Positions 16,503 to 26,271 are shown, counted from the first letter of the stretch. The stretch: 64,000 bases of DNA from Candidatus Bacteroides merdigallinarum (GCA_019116285.1 DXBX01000039.1:1-64000); one strand, 5' to 3'. The notes: generated from the letters alone by a model not told the origin. A program made the numbers and translations.

Positions 16503-18107
16503 CTACAATTTCATCACCTCCTCTTCGAAATGTTCTTTATCGCCCAAAGCCCGGTTTCGCGTTTTGCTGCGGTAATTATAAATGGTAGTAAGCGAACAGC
16601 CCAAGAAATGGGCAATACGTTCTGCATTGGTCACGCCGAGACGGATCAATGCATAGATACGCAACTCGGTGCTGAGTTGCTCGTCCTGCCGGGGATAAAG
16701 CTTTCCCTCATCCACCAACAGCTTATTCAGGTCATCAATAAAATTAGGAAAGAGTGCGAGGAACGAGCGGTCGAACTCCTGATAGAAATCCCTGCGTTCC
16801 TTGCGCAAGAACTCTTCCGAACGAATCATTTTGTACAGTTCTGCCGTCTTCTGCGCCATGGCCAGTTTCTCCAACGACCGGCGGTATTGCTCCATCTTCT
16901 CCATGTCGCCCACACAGCGGTCCAGGTAATAAGCGATGTAGGTCTCCTTGATTTTTCCCGTTTCTTTCAGCTGTTGGTTGGATGCCTGCAGGTGTTGGTT
17001 GGCTACCTCCAACTGGCTGCGCATCTCGGCCAGCTTCTTCATCCACCACGCCAGACAAGCCACGGCCACCACCAACAGAATCAGCAGAACAGCAGTGACC
17101 AACAGCACGTGCTGTGCGCGGCTGTATTGTTCGCGGACCTGCCCCAGCAAGGTTGCATGTATGAAGGGGAAGAACCTGCCGCCCTCCATGAAACGCAGAT
17201 GGCTGTTGCAAGCCTCGGCATCGCGCATGGCACAATCTGCATAACGATAAGCCCGTTCCAGGTCTCCTTGATTGTAGAGCTGCAGAGCCAGGGCAGGCAA
17301 AGCGGAGTATTCGCGGACAGACAACCGCATATCCAGGATCGCCGTCTGCGCCAAGTGGTACATCTGGCTGAGTGTATCGCCTTTTGCGGCATAAGCCTCA
17401 GACAAATTATAATGGAGATAGGTGCGCTCCTTGGGCTCACGGGCAGCTTCCAACTGACGAGCCAGAATGCAAATCACGCTGTCCGGCTCGTTGGATTGCA
17501 GCAACAGATTGGAGAAGACAATGTCATGGTTTACGCCTTGGGGCAACAGTTGGAGGATGGAGTCGCGATAAGCATTCGCGCGGTCAAAATAATGTTGACG
17601 CAATTCCCGGTCCACGGTGAAACTGCTCAGCCAGTTGTAGTAATTGCAATACGTGCTGTAATAATATTGCCTCAGTCCTTTTTCCAACTCCATGGGACGG
17701 ATACTTTGCAGTTCGTCCTGCACCTCACTATAATTACCCTTCACCCCCAAGGCTTCCGCCCGGTTGATGCGGATTTCATTCTGCAGGTCGGGACGCCCCA
17801 GACGGGGCAGCAGTTCTTCCTTCTTACCTATATAATATAAGGAGGAGTCGGCCTGGTAGTGCAGGTTCTCATAGAACAACGACCCGCACAGGTGGTATTT
17901 CTTCCAAGGGTCGGTGGCCCGCTCCATTTCCCGCCGCAGGCTGTCCAACATGAAATCATGTCCGGCATGCAGCTCTTCGCGTTGTTCCACCAATTTGTCC
18001 AACTGCAGCAAGGCAACTTGCAGACTGTCCCGCAAGTTAGTATTTCCGCCTTGTATATACTGGGTCAGGCACATGACCCCAACTGTTATCATTGTTCTTA
18101 ATCTCAT
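16503..18107 (-). CDS. DUF6377-type membrane-bound regulator with C-terminal HTH
   Basis: A 534-aa protein with a signal peptide or anchor (1-20), an alpha-helical TPR-like extracytoplasmic region (about 25-325), one membrane helix (about 333-355), a coiled coil (360-395) and a C-terminal LuxR-like helix-turn-helix (VTNAERIAHFLGCSLTTIYN, about 487-506). This arrangement is that of DUF6377 proteins in Bacteroidetes, thought to pass a periplasmic signal directly to DNA. The gene diverges from the fimbrial locus across 293 bp, so it is a candidate fimbrial regulator; that is inference from position. Confidence 0.8.
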   Translation of the reverse strand: MRLRTMITVGVMCLTQYIQGGNTNLRDSLQVALLQLDKLVEQREELHAGHDFMLDSLRREMERATDPWKKYHLCGSLFYENLHYQADSSLYYIGKKEELLPRLGRPDLQNEIRINRAEALGVKGNYSEVQDELQSIRPMELEKGLRQYYYSTYCNYYNWLSSFTVDRELRQHYFDRANAYRDSILQLLPQGVNHDIVFSNLLLQSNEPDSVICILARQLEAAREPKERTYLHYNLSEAYAAKGDTLSQMYHLAQTAILDMRLSVREYSALPALALQLYNQGDLERAYRYADCAMRDAEACNSHLRFMEGGRFFPFIHATLLGQVREQYSRAQHVLLVTAVLLILLVVAVACLAWWMKKLAEMRSQLEVANQHLQASNQQLKETGKIKETYIAYYLDRCVGDMEKMEQYRRSLEKLAMAQKTAELYKMIRSEEFLRKERRDFYQEFDRSFLALFPNFIDDLNKLLVDEGKLYPRQDEQLSTELRIYALIRLGVTNAERIAHFLGCSLTTIYNYRSKTRNRALGDKEHFEEEVMKL

Positions 18108-18183
18108 GGCAAGATTGCTCTTTTTATCAGATCCTACTTCGTTTGAACGTTTGTATCAATATCAAACAGATATTTTGACGGCA

Positions 18184-18191
18184 CAAATATA
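18184..18191 (-). promoter_or_regulatory. Promoter of the DUF6377 gene
   Basis: The minus strand reads TATATTTG, matching TAnnTTTG, 76 bases before the start codon at 18107. Confidence 0.55.
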
Positions 18192-18293
18192 TAATAAATA
18201 TTCAAAACAACATACTAATCCTCCCCATAAATTCTCCATGTGACCTACAATCGGGCTTCCTTTACAGAAGTATAACACACTGAAAATAAACAC

Positions 18294-18363
18294 AATGTAG
18301 ATTATACATACCTACATTCCCGTAAAACGCCGGAAAACGGCGCAAAGTATAGCCCTAACTTTG
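18294..18363 (+). promoter_or_regulatory. Fimbrial locus promoter with upstream dyad
   Basis: The -7 box TAACTTTG is at 18356-18363. Upstream, AATGTAG (18294-18300) and CTACATT (18312-18318) form an inverted repeat with an 11-base spacer, centred at 18306, about 61 bases before the predicted start. That is a classic activator position. A small hairpin CGCCG-GAAAA-CGGCG lies between dyad and box. The DUF6377 protein is the obvious candidate ligand. Confidence 0.55.
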
Positions 18364-18400
18364 CGGTATCGAAAACGAAAGCAAAAAAACGATTGCCTAT

Positions 18401-18976
18401 ATGACGAAACTTACTTTCAAATTCATCTTAATCTTCTGCCTGCTGGGAGTCCTCCTCCCGGCTTCGGCCCAAAAAGCCGTACTGAAGACCAACCTGCTCT
18501 ACTGGGGCACCGGCACTGCCAATGTGGGTGTGGATGTGGCTCTCAACTCCAAATCCACATTGGGCCTGATGGCCGGCCTGCAACCTTGGGAATATTCCGA
18601 TACCAAGAAGCTGAAGCACTGGCTCGTGCAACCCGAGTACCGTTATTGGTTCTGCGAGGCGTTCAACGGTCACTTCATCGGAGGCCACCTGCTGGGCGGA
18701 CAGTTCAACGCCGGGGGCATCAAACTACCTTTCGGTATCTTCCCCACACTGGAGGACCACCGCTACCAAGGCTGGGCAGCGGGCGGCGGCTTCACCTATG
18801 GCTACCACCTCTTGCTGGGACGCCGCTGGAGTATAGAGTTTGCCCTCGGCCTGGGCTATATCTACCTGAACTACAAGAAATACCCTTGCGCTACGTGTGG
18901 CACGGTGCAGAAGAAAGGACACCGCAACTACTTCGGCCCCACCAAAGCCGCCATCAACCTGATATATAACTTTTAA
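18401..18976 (+). CDS. DUF3575 protein (fimbrial locus)
   Basis: A 191-aa secreted protein with a type I signal peptide (hydrophobic 8-20, ending ASAQ). The mature part starts KAVLKTNLLYWG and has alternating strands that suggest a small outer-membrane barrel. DUF3575 proteins often open Bacteroidales fimbrial operons, as here, where it is first of six co-directional genes. Its function in assembly is not established. A pair CATC in PCATCGTV near residue 165 could form a disulfide. The next gene starts 10-22 bp downstream. Confidence 0.82.
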   Translation: MTKLTFKFILIFCLLGVLLPASAQKAVLKTNLLYWGTGTANVGVDVALNSKSTLGLMAGLQPWEYSDTKKLKHWLVQPEYRYWFCEAFNGHFIGGHLLGGQFNAGGIKLPFGIFPTLEDHRYQGWAAGGGFTYGYHLLLGRRWSIEFALGLGYIYLNYKKYPCATCGTVQKKGHRNYFGPTKAAINLIYNF

Positions 18977-18998
18977 TTCTACCTAAATGTACACCGAT

Positions 18999-20435
18999 AT
19001 GAACATACGAATCTTCCTCCTGGCCTTCGCCTTGGCGGGGGCCATCAAAGGAGCCTTGCAAGCCGAAGAACTTCCCGACTACGTGTCCTCCGTGCGCAAC
19101 GAATCCATCCGCCTGGACAGCGGCATGGTCTCGGTGAGCTTCACCCTCGACCTGGGCAACCACATCGTCGACAAGCAGCACAAGCGCATCGTCACACCCG
19201 TCATCATCTCCCACGACGGCAACCACGAAGTCGCCCTGCCGCCCATCATAGCCAACGGACGTATGCGGGCCATCAAGGACCGCACCAAGGGACTGGACCG
19301 TGCGGAAGCAGAGGATGCCTATCGCGTACTGACCGGCAACCGCGAGGAGAACCGTCTGGTGGATTATCACGCCACCGTGGCCTACCAGCCGTGGATGGAC
19401 AATGCCCGCCTCAGCCTGCTGGAGGAAGTGACCGGCTGCAACTGCGGCGGCCTGTTGGCCAGTGAGCAGGTATTGGAGGAGAAAGCACTTTACGCCCCCT
19501 CGCTGCAGCCCTCGGCAGAAACCCACGTGCCCCGCACCTTCACGCCCCGCAGTGAAGAGCGCGACGCCTTCCTCTTCTACCCCGTCAACCAGACACGCCT
19601 CTACCCCGAACGCTATGGCAATGCCGGCGAACTGGCCAAGATAGATTCTGCCCTGCAATTTGTACAAGATAACCCGGCCTACCAGATCCAACACATCTAC
19701 ATCAACGGCTATGCCTCGCCCGAAGGACGGCTGAACCACAACCGCCACCTGGCCGAAGGACGCGCAGAGGCACTGAAACAATATGTCCTCAGCAACTACC
19801 AACTGCCGGACACGCTCCTCGAAGTGACCCGCGGCGATGAAAACTGGGAAGACCTGGCCAAGGCAGTGGAGCAGATGGAGATTCCCAACCGGGACGCCCT
19901 GCTGGCCATTATCCGCTCTGACGAGGAACCGGACCGCCGCGAGGCACGGCTCAAGCAGGAAGCACCGGACACTTACCTTCTGTTGCTCCGTTCGGTCTAC
20001 CCCACCCTGCGCAAGAACACTTTCCGCATCAGCTACATCAGCCGTGAACGGACACCCGAAGAGGCACGCCGCCTGGCCGAAGAGCAGCCGCAGGAACTGA
20101 ATGCCTACGAGTTCTACACCGTGGCAAACACCTATTGCCGGGATGACAAGCAAGCCTATGGCGACCTGGTGCTCCGCGCCGCAGACACCTACCCGCAGAA
20201 CGCCGAGGCCAACAACAACGCCGCCCGCACCTGCCTGCTGCGTGGCGACCTGGAACGGGCAGGACACTACCTAGACCGCACCAATAACGAGCCTTTCACC
20301 TGGAACAACCGCGCCGTCCTGCTCTGGCGCAAGGGCCAACAACAGGAAGCCTTGCTCTGGCTGCGCAAAGCCATCGACGCAGGAGACACGCAGGCCAAGG
20401 AGAACCTCCGGGAGATAGAGAAGCGCGGCATGTAG
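18999..20435 (+). CDS. DUF3868/OmpA-like fimbrial locus protein
   Basis: A protein of 478 aa from the start at 18999 (MNIRIFLLAF, a normal signal peptide). An ATG 12 bases upstream would add MYTD. The N-terminal half (about 25-140) is the beta-rich DUF3868 region found in Bacteroides fimbrial loci. The middle carries an OmpA-like segment (IYINGYASPEG with RAEALKQYV, about 230-265), suggesting peptidoglycan contact. The C-terminal third is helical and TPR-like (NNAARTCLLRGDLERAGHYL). It may anchor or stabilise the fimbrial machinery at the outer membrane, an inference from domains and context. Confidence 0.8.
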   Translation: MNIRIFLLAFALAGAIKGALQAEELPDYVSSVRNESIRLDSGMVSVSFTLDLGNHIVDKQHKRIVTPVIISHDGNHEVALPPIIANGRMRAIKDRTKGLDRAEAEDAYRVLTGNREENRLVDYHATVAYQPWMDNARLSLLEEVTGCNCGGLLASEQVLEEKALYAPSLQPSAETHVPRTFTPRSEERDAFLFYPVNQTRLYPERYGNAGELAKIDSALQFVQDNPAYQIQHIYINGYASPEGRLNHNRHLAEGRAEALKQYVLSNYQLPDTLLEVTRGDENWEDLAKAVEQMEIPNRDALLAIIRSDEEPDRREARLKQEAPDTYLLLLRSVYPTLRKNTFRISYISRERTPEEARRLAEEQPQELNAYEFYTVANTYCRDDKQAYGDLVLRAADTYPQNAEANNNAARTCLLRGDLERAGHYLDRTNNEPFTWNNRAVLLWRKGQQQEALLWLRKAIDAGDTQAKENLREIEKRGM

Positions 20436-20469
20436 CGGGGAGGCACGATATAAAAGCCTTTTACATCAA

Positions 20470-20526
20470 GTAGGGGCGACCCTTGCGGTCGCTCACGCAT
20501 AGGGCGGGGGCAAGCCCCGCCCCTAC
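20470..20526. repeat. Dispersed GC-rich palindromic element
   Basis: Outer arms GTAGGGGCG (20470-20478) and CGCCCCTAC (20518-20526) enclose two hairpins, CGACCC-TTGC-GGTCG and GGCGGGG-GCAA-GCCCCGCC. The form is that of small dispersed REP/MITE-like elements common in Bacteroidetes intergenic DNA. It lies between the DUF3868 gene and the fimbrillin gene, where a transcript hairpin could lower or process downstream mRNA. Confidence 0.6.
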
Positions 20527-20576
20527 AGGAAACATCAACAACATTATAAATAACACTTAAAACCAAAAACAACAGT

Positions 20577-22181
20577 ATGAGAACAAGAACATTATTCGTA
20601 TCCGCCCTCCTGGGTCTCGGCATGATGGCATCGTGCAGCAACGAGGAACTGGAAGGATTGGAGAATGGACAGGACAACCAGAATGGCGAAGGAACATTGA
20701 CGCAGATTGCGCTGAGTGTGTCTACCAATAGCGCTACAACAAGAGTTGCCGGGAACACAGGAGACGAAGCATATGGTGAAGAGAACGAATACACCATAGA
20801 AGATTTGCTCGTAATATTCGCCAATGAAGCCGGAATCGCCCAACAAGTCATCTATCCGGACATGAAAACAGCAACCAATGGCGATGGCGATGACAAGATT
20901 ATTCGTGTTACCGAACCTTTCTCCGTCACACCGGGTAAATATTTTGTATATGTATTGGCTAATTACAAGAACAGCCAATCCGCCCTCAGCCCTATTATCG
21001 CCAACCAGACGGATATGAAACAGGTATTCAATATCGAAACCGCAGCTACGCTTTCCACAAGCGGCAAGTTCTTGATGGCAAACGCAACGGCTCCCACCAA
21101 AACTACCATTGCCACCTCCTCTGCCGATGACACTGAACTAAACGATGCCGGGGGAAGTGAAACCAACTCCCCTGAAACAGTCCAATTGCTTAGCATTGAA
21201 ATCGAACGTGTAGTAGCCAAAGTGACCTTCGCGCAGGAAACGACAGATTTCGATGTAAAAGAAAGCGAAGCTGCAGACGCCCAAAAAATTGCCGATGTTA
21301 CCTTGAACGGTGCAGGTCTTATCAACCTGAACAAGAAAATGTATCTTGTAAAGGATGACAATACCTTCCAAACCAGCCCTATCTCCGGCAAAACATGGTA
21401 CTATCCGGAAGATCCGAACTACAACACGATATTAGACGGTACAGACGATAACAGTTGGTTGAATGATAACTTCTCCACACCTACCGCCACCATCACCGAT
21501 GGATTTGCTTCCAAGTTCTATTGCCCCGAAAACACCATGACCGCCAAAGCCCAACAGAACGGCCAGACCACGGGCGTAGTCTACAAAGCGACATGGACAC
21601 CTGCAGCAGACGCATATACCGAACTGGCCAAAGATGGCACCGGTACTTTCAATGAACGCTTTGCGGCTGTACTAGCATTGACGGACAATAAAAATCAAGC
21701 TATCACAGAGGACATCTTCAAGAAAGAGCAAGACGATTCTTCTACAGATTTCTACACCTACAACGACCTCATCTTTGTCAGCTACAACGCCGCCTGCCTC
21801 TACAAGGCCATCGCCGAGTTCAGCGGAAACGAAACAAATATGGCATCGACCATCAACACCGACTTCGGAACATATTCCACTCAAACAAGTGTTGAAACTC
21901 AAGAAGACACTTACGGCATCCACAAATACACCGGCGGTGCCTGCTACTACCCCGTTTGGATCAAGCACAACCCCAATAGCACGACTGCCATGGAGCTAGG
22001 CCGCTACGGCGTAGTCCGCAACCACTGGTATGACCTGACTGTCACGAAAATCAGCAAGCTGGGTTACAACAAGCCGACCTACGAAGATCCCACCGACCCG
22101 GACGATCCTGAAGAAGTACGCATCCAGGTTGAAGCCAAGATCAAGAAGTGGGTACTGGTCAAGCAAGACGTAAAACTTTAA
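20577..22181 (+). CDS. Mfa1-like major fimbrillin (lipoprotein precursor)
   Basis: A 534-aa precursor with a lipoprotein signal and lipobox Cys20 (GMMAS-CSNEE). In FimA/Mfa1 fimbriae the lipidated precursor reaches the cell surface, is cut after an Arg or Lys by a protease, and polymerises by donor-strand exchange through its C-terminal strand. Candidate cut sites include the TTR near residue 60. The C-terminus IKKWVLVKQDVKL resembles the Mfa1 donor strand. Place in the locus (after DUF3575/DUF3868, before the Mfa2-like gene) and moderately lower GC than its neighbours fit a major, variable structural subunit. A repeat array and strong terminator follow it. Confidence 0.85.
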   Translation: MRTRTLFVSALLGLGMMASCSNEELEGLENGQDNQNGEGTLTQIALSVSTNSATTRVAGNTGDEAYGEENEYTIEDLLVIFANEAGIAQQVIYPDMKTATNGDGDDKIIRVTEPFSVTPGKYFVYVLANYKNSQSALSPIIANQTDMKQVFNIETAATLSTSGKFLMANATAPTKTTIATSSADDTELNDAGGSETNSPETVQLLSIEIERVVAKVTFAQETTDFDVKESEAADAQKIADVTLNGAGLINLNKKMYLVKDDNTFQTSPISGKTWYYPEDPNYNTILDGTDDNSWLNDNFSTPTATITDGFASKFYCPENTMTAKAQQNGQTTGVVYKATWTPAADAYTELAKDGTGTFNERFAAVLALTDNKNQAITEDIFKKEQDDSSTDFYTYNDLIFVSYNAACLYKAIAEFSGNETNMASTINTDFGTYSTQTSVETQEDTYGIHKYTGGACYYPVWIKHNPNSTTAMELGRYGVVRNHWYDLTVTKISKLGYNKPTYEDPTDPDDPEEVRIQVEAKIKKWVLVKQDVKL

Positions 22182-22252
22182 TTACCTAAAACTTCATACC
22201 TAACAATGCTCTTCTGAACAGCTGTAAGACGGCTATCGGGCATACGCAGGCC

Positions 22253-22362
22253 GTCACAGTACGGATATGACACCTTCACAGTACGGATGTGATGCCTTCA
22301 CAGTATTGATGTGATGCCTTCACAGTGCTGGTGTGATGCCTTCACACAAGTAGTGTGATACC
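22253..22362. repeat. Tandem dyad array D: five 22-bp units
   Basis: Units start at 22253, 22275, 22297, 22319 and 22341, all 22 bp. Four begin TTCACA; the first begins GTCACA. The core is TCACA-N7-TGTGA in the clearest copies, and TCACAC-N5-GTGTGA in the last. The junction between units reads TGTGA-N5-TCACA, one base short of a CRP-type spacing. The array lies between the fimbrillin stop and its terminator, so it should be transcribed into the 3' UTR. Confidence 0.85.
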
Positions 22363-22417
22363 GACAGTACGTAGCATTGAAAGTACCAGTAAATCTCTCA
22401 AATGTTCTCAATAGGTA

Positions 22418-22468
22418 ACCCTGCCGGGCGGCAAACGCCCGGTATGTGCCGCCCGGCAGGGTATTTTT
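22418..22468 (+). terminator. Strong terminator after the Mfa1-like gene
   Basis: A perfect 15-bp stem (ACCCTGCCGGGCGGC, 22418-22432, with 22448-22462) is followed by ATTTTT. It lies 46 bp before the Mfa2-like start, a layout that would give much more major-subunit mRNA than downstream mRNA. Confidence 0.88.
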
Positions 22469-22514
22469 CAATACAATATCATTCAACTTTAACAAAAAAG
22501 ATATCCACCCGCAC

Positions 22515-23534
22515 ATGAAAGCAATGAACCGTTACATCCGCAAGACCGCCCGCCTGATGCTGTGCCTCCTGACATCGGCCGCCACGCTGGCTTCGTGCAT
22601 CTACGAGGACGAGGTGCCCTGCCCCGTGGAGCTCCGCTTTGTCTACGACTACAACATGGAGTTTGCCGACGCCTTCCCGCATCGTGTCCGCGACCTGCAA
22701 CTCTACATCTTCGGACAAGACGGCACACTGCTCGACACCCGCCGCGCCACGGCTCCCGACGGAGGATTCGGCGAGACCTACCGCATGAATCTGCAAGACC
22801 TGCCGGCCGGCACCTATACCTTCCTGGCCTGGGCCACCGACAATGCCGAGGCTGCCACCAAGGCCTATGCCTTCGAACCCATCACCACCACACGCGCCGC
22901 CCTGGCAGACCTTGGCCTCGGCATCCACCCCGATGCCGCCGAATACTGCGACCTCACCCTGCCCGACCTGTGGCACGGGCTGCTGCGCGACTTTACCATC
23001 ACGGGCCAAGAGCCCGCACAAGCCACCATCCACCTCGTGCAGGACGTCAAGCGATTCCGCGTCATGCTGCAACGGGCCGACGGCCAACGGCTCGCTACCG
23101 CCGACTACGCCTTCAGCATCACAGCCGACAACGCCCGACTGGACTACGACAACAGCATACTCCCGTCCAACGCCCCCACCATCTACACGCCCTACAGCCT
23201 GGAAGAAGCCAACGTGGCCAATGGCAGGACCACGACCGGATCCCTCCACGCCCTGGTAGGCGAACTGAACACCCTGCGCCTCGACGCCACGGCCCCGGCC
23301 CGCTTCCGGGTGAGCCACACGGCCGAAGGACGCGACCTCTTCGACCTCGACCTCATCCACTACCTCGAACTGATGCGCCTTGACCGCCACGCCGACATGC
23401 CCCTGCAGGAATACCTGGACCGCGAGAACACGTGGAACGTCATCTTCGTCATCGGCGGCGATGCCGGCAGCGAACACCTGCTCTCCATACAGATCAACCA
23501 ATGGATCATGGTCTTCAACGAAACCGAACTCTAA
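22515..23534 (+). CDS. Mfa2/FimB-like fimbrial anchor lipoprotein
   Basis: A 339-aa lipoprotein; lipobox Cys28 in TLASCIYEDE. The N-terminal ELRFVYDYNMEFADAF and the strand pattern RDLQLYIFGQDG..GTYTFLAWATD are characteristic of the FimB/Mfa2 family, which ends fimbria growth and anchors the fibre in the outer membrane. The start at 22515 gives a normal signal; ATG 22524 is an alternative. It stays on the cell because it lacks a polymerising donor strand. The next gene begins 13 bp downstream, so the pair is translationally linked. Confidence 0.85.
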   Translation: MKAMNRYIRKTARLMLCLLTSAATLASCIYEDEVPCPVELRFVYDYNMEFADAFPHRVRDLQLYIFGQDGTLLDTRRATAPDGGFGETYRMNLQDLPAGTYTFLAWATDNAEAATKAYAFEPITTTRAALADLGLGIHPDAAEYCDLTLPDLWHGLLRDFTITGQEPAQATIHLVQDVKRFRVMLQRADGQRLATADYAFSITADNARLDYDNSILPSNAPTIYTPYSLEEANVANGRTTTGSLHALVGELNTLRLDATAPARFRVSHTAEGRDLFDLDLIHYLELMRLDRHADMPLQEYLDRENTWNVIFVIGGDAGSEHLLSIQINQWIMVFNETEL

Positions 23535-23547
23535 CCACCCTACCGAT

Positions 23548-26271
23548 ATGCTGAAACACTTGCCCCACTTCCTCATAGCCCTGCTGCTGCCGATGCTCGC
23601 CGCCTCGTGCACCGACGACCTGGCCACCCAGGACGGCCCCGATGCCGCGCCCGGCCAAGGCATCGTCCGCCTCAGCGTGCCCGGCACCCGCAGCCTTCCC
23701 ATCAACAACGGCAACCCCGAAGAAGCCGATGCCACCGAGCAAGAGCGCGCCGTCCGCGACCTCTGGTTCCTGGCCTATCCCACGGAGGACGGTCAGGGCG
23801 AACCCGTCATCCGGCGGCTCGACACCGACAAACTGGAGCACGAGTACCAGACTTTCAGCATCGAGATGCCCTTCGGCACCTATCAAGTCTATGTGGTGGC
23901 CAATGTAGACGAGCTTTCCTACAACACCACTAAAGAAGAACTTAATAAGATCATATTAAACTATACGGAAGGCGAAGACCTCGTCCTCCCCGACCCGGCG
24001 AAGGGTCTTCCTATGTTCTATAAACACGCAGAGGACTTCACCGTAAATGAAAATGGCGGCACAATCAACGCCGACCTGGAGTTCTGCTGCGTCAAGGTGC
24101 GCTACACCCTGCTGTTCGACAACAGTGATTTTTCGCAGGCCGCTTTCGGCAACAACTATCTCCTTATAAACTCCGTCAACGGGAGAAACATCGCCACGCA
24201 GGCCAAGCTTGTACCCGACTCCCTGCCTATCGCCGAAATGAAACTGAAAGACAATGCCTTAAGCGGACAATACGTCGAAGGCTACAATGATACCAATGCC
24301 CCGGAGGCCGCCTTCTCTACTCTATCGAAACCACAGAACGACCATAATTGGGCCTACCGGGGCATCTTTTACCTGCCGGAGCACTACGTCAGCAGCAACG
24401 ATGAACAATCGCAAATCGTCATCGATGCCGTCCTCTACGATGCCCAAGACACGAAGAAGGCCGATGTGCAATACACCATCGAACTGGGCGAAGACCTCAA
24501 CACGGAGGATAAAGAAGCAATACGCCAACTCCCCCGCGCCCGCTACTACGACATCACGGGACGCATCACGAGCCTGGGCGACAAGATAGAAACCACCGTC
24601 GCCGTGCAGGACTGGACACCCGTCAAGGTAGAAACCGAACTGGAGTCGCCGTATCACCTGTGGGTGCAGGAGACGGTGATAGAAAAACTTGTGGCCGGAA
24701 CTGCTGTCACCATCCCTTGCCGGACGGATGCGCCGGTGCTGGAAGCATACAGTCCAACCATAGAAATAAAAGATGAGAATATTACGCTCAGTAAACGCGA
24801 TATTTATATCGTCACCTTCAACGATGATTACACGGCTTTCACTGTACAAATCAATCCCACCATTCCGCCATCGACTAAATGGGAAGAACAATACAACCAT
24901 ATCCTCATCCGCATCCCCGACCCGGAGACGGACGAGTACCTGCTGAGCAAGCGTATTGACATCAATAGTGTCAGCACAAAGCCGTACTTCCACGTCAATC
25001 CCCCGCAGTACACCATCTACGTCAGCGAGATTGGCAACGAACCGACATACGATGCAGTCTTCACCTACGAGACGAACATGACCGATGTGGAGGTGAAGTG
25101 CGAGGAAAGCGATGTGAACACCACCGGCATCAGCTGGACGGGAAACCAACACATCACCCTCACCGACAGCGGTCTGAAGGATGGCAAAGGCACCGTGACC
25201 GTCACACTCGACCGTCCCTACGAGCCGTCCTACTACTCCATCACGCAGACCGTGGTGCTGGACTATACTGCGACAGACAGCCGCAACCAAAACATCGAAG
25301 CCCAAACTGCCCAAACCCGCGTCACCATCATTCCCAATGCGCAGACCTATCGGCTGCATTTCCGGCCCATCAATGACAACTGGACGAATCCGCATATCTA
25401 TGTATATGAGCCGCTGTATGCGCCGAACGGAACGCCGGTGAAGATTTCGGGCGGTGGAAACTTGGTATACAATGGGACGGTAAAAGACTTTTATCAGGGA
25501 AAAAATGGAAACATCTCCTACGAAGGAGAAGACGCCCTGATGTACAGTTTTACAGGCAAACGCACTTTCAATGGATGGAATACATTTGGAGGTACGGTGG
25601 AGGTTCCCACGTCCTATCACGAGATTCATTTATCGACCGGAACGGAGTATTATTGGGACGGGGATTACCACTTCTCCTTGAAGTACTTGCAGCTTGACGG
25701 CAAGGATAACATCGGCGCAACCAGTGCCTACAACTGGAACATAGACTATGTGGACAGCAAGTTCAGGCAGGAATGTGAAGAATGCCAAATGAACACCCCC
25801 AAAGGGTACAACGATCCTGCATTGGCAAGCACCACCGATGGTTATAATTTCAAGTGGCCGGGCGTAGCCATGCTTAAGGACGAAGACAATCCCGGCTGGT
25901 ACTATTTCGACCTGCCCGTCTTGGCCAAGCCGGGCACGGCACGCATCATGTTTGCGGACGGACATGACGGACCGTCAGGTGCTGAAGATCATGTAAGGCA
26001 ACATCGTTACCCTGCCCACATGGTGCCCGGCGTCCCCCTCTACGACTTTGCCGACAAGGACGGCTGGTTCCTCTATGACCCGGACAAAGGAGACGAGAAC
26101 GAGTTTGTGGATGATAAGCCGGAGATTGTAACAACGACTTATCGTATTAATATCACCGGACATAATTCATTTAGCCGCATCCATGTATGGATAGAAAATA
26201 GAACTGATATTATCATCACGAGTTGGGACGACAATTCTACGGGTGTCATTCAGACGGATGAAAAGGGATAA
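23548..26271 (+). CDS. Large fimbrial accessory/tip lipoprotein, interrupted by an in-frame TAA
   Basis: A 907-aa lipoprotein (lipobox Cys21, MLAAS-CTDDL) with an N-terminal fimbrillin-like domain (about 30-390: DLWFLAYPTE, GTYQVYVVANVDELS) and beta-sandwich repeats after that. It is likely an accessory or tip subunit. The stop at 26269-26271 is followed in the same frame by 48 sense codons to a TAA at 26416-26418. These encode RYFQFTLRG and FGYKFVNSSD, which complete a C-terminal module like that of the next protein. The extension overlaps the next start by 20 bp. A Tyr codon changed to TAA would explain it; the product probably lacks its last strands. Confidence 0.75.
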   Translation: MLKHLPHFLIALLLPMLAASCTDDLATQDGPDAAPGQGIVRLSVPGTRSLPINNGNPEEADATEQERAVRDLWFLAYPTEDGQGEPVIRRLDTDKLEHEYQTFSIEMPFGTYQVYVVANVDELSYNTTKEELNKIILNYTEGEDLVLPDPAKGLPMFYKHAEDFTVNENGGTINADLEFCCVKVRYTLLFDNSDFSQAAFGNNYLLINSVNGRNIATQAKLVPDSLPIAEMKLKDNALSGQYVEGYNDTNAPEAAFSTLSKPQNDHNWAYRGIFYLPEHYVSSNDEQSQIVIDAVLYDAQDTKKADVQYTIELGEDLNTEDKEAIRQLPRARYYDITGRITSLGDKIETTVAVQDWTPVKVETELESPYHLWVQETVIEKLVAGTAVTIPCRTDAPVLEAYSPTIEIKDENITLSKRDIYIVTFNDDYTAFTVQINPTIPPSTKWEEQYNHILIRIPDPETDEYLLSKRIDINSVSTKPYFHVNPPQYTIYVSEIGNEPTYDAVFTYETNMTDVEVKCEESDVNTTGISWTGNQHITLTDSGLKDGKGTVTVTLDRPYEPSYYSITQTVVLDYTATDSRNQNIEAQTAQTRVTIIPNAQTYRLHFRPINDNWTNPHIYVYEPLYAPNGTPVKISGGGNLVYNGTVKDFYQGKNGNISYEGEDALMYSFTGKRTFNGWNTFGGTVEVPTSYHEIHLSTGTEYYWDGDYHFSLKYLQLDGKDNIGATSAYNWNIDYVDSKFRQECEECQMNTPKGYNDPALASTTDGYNFKWPGVAMLKDEDNPGWYYFDLPVLAKPGTARIMFADGHDGPSGAEDHVRQHRYPAHMVPGVPLYDFADKDGWFLYDPDKGDENEFVDDKPEIVTTTYRINITGHNSFSRIHVWIENRTDIIITSWDDNSTGVIQTDEKG

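Noticed and set aside
20440..20530. A terminator or riboswitch between the DUF3868 and Mfa1-like genes
   Set aside because: The structure is the general GC-rich dispersed repeat; there is no T-run and no aptamer-like pattern.
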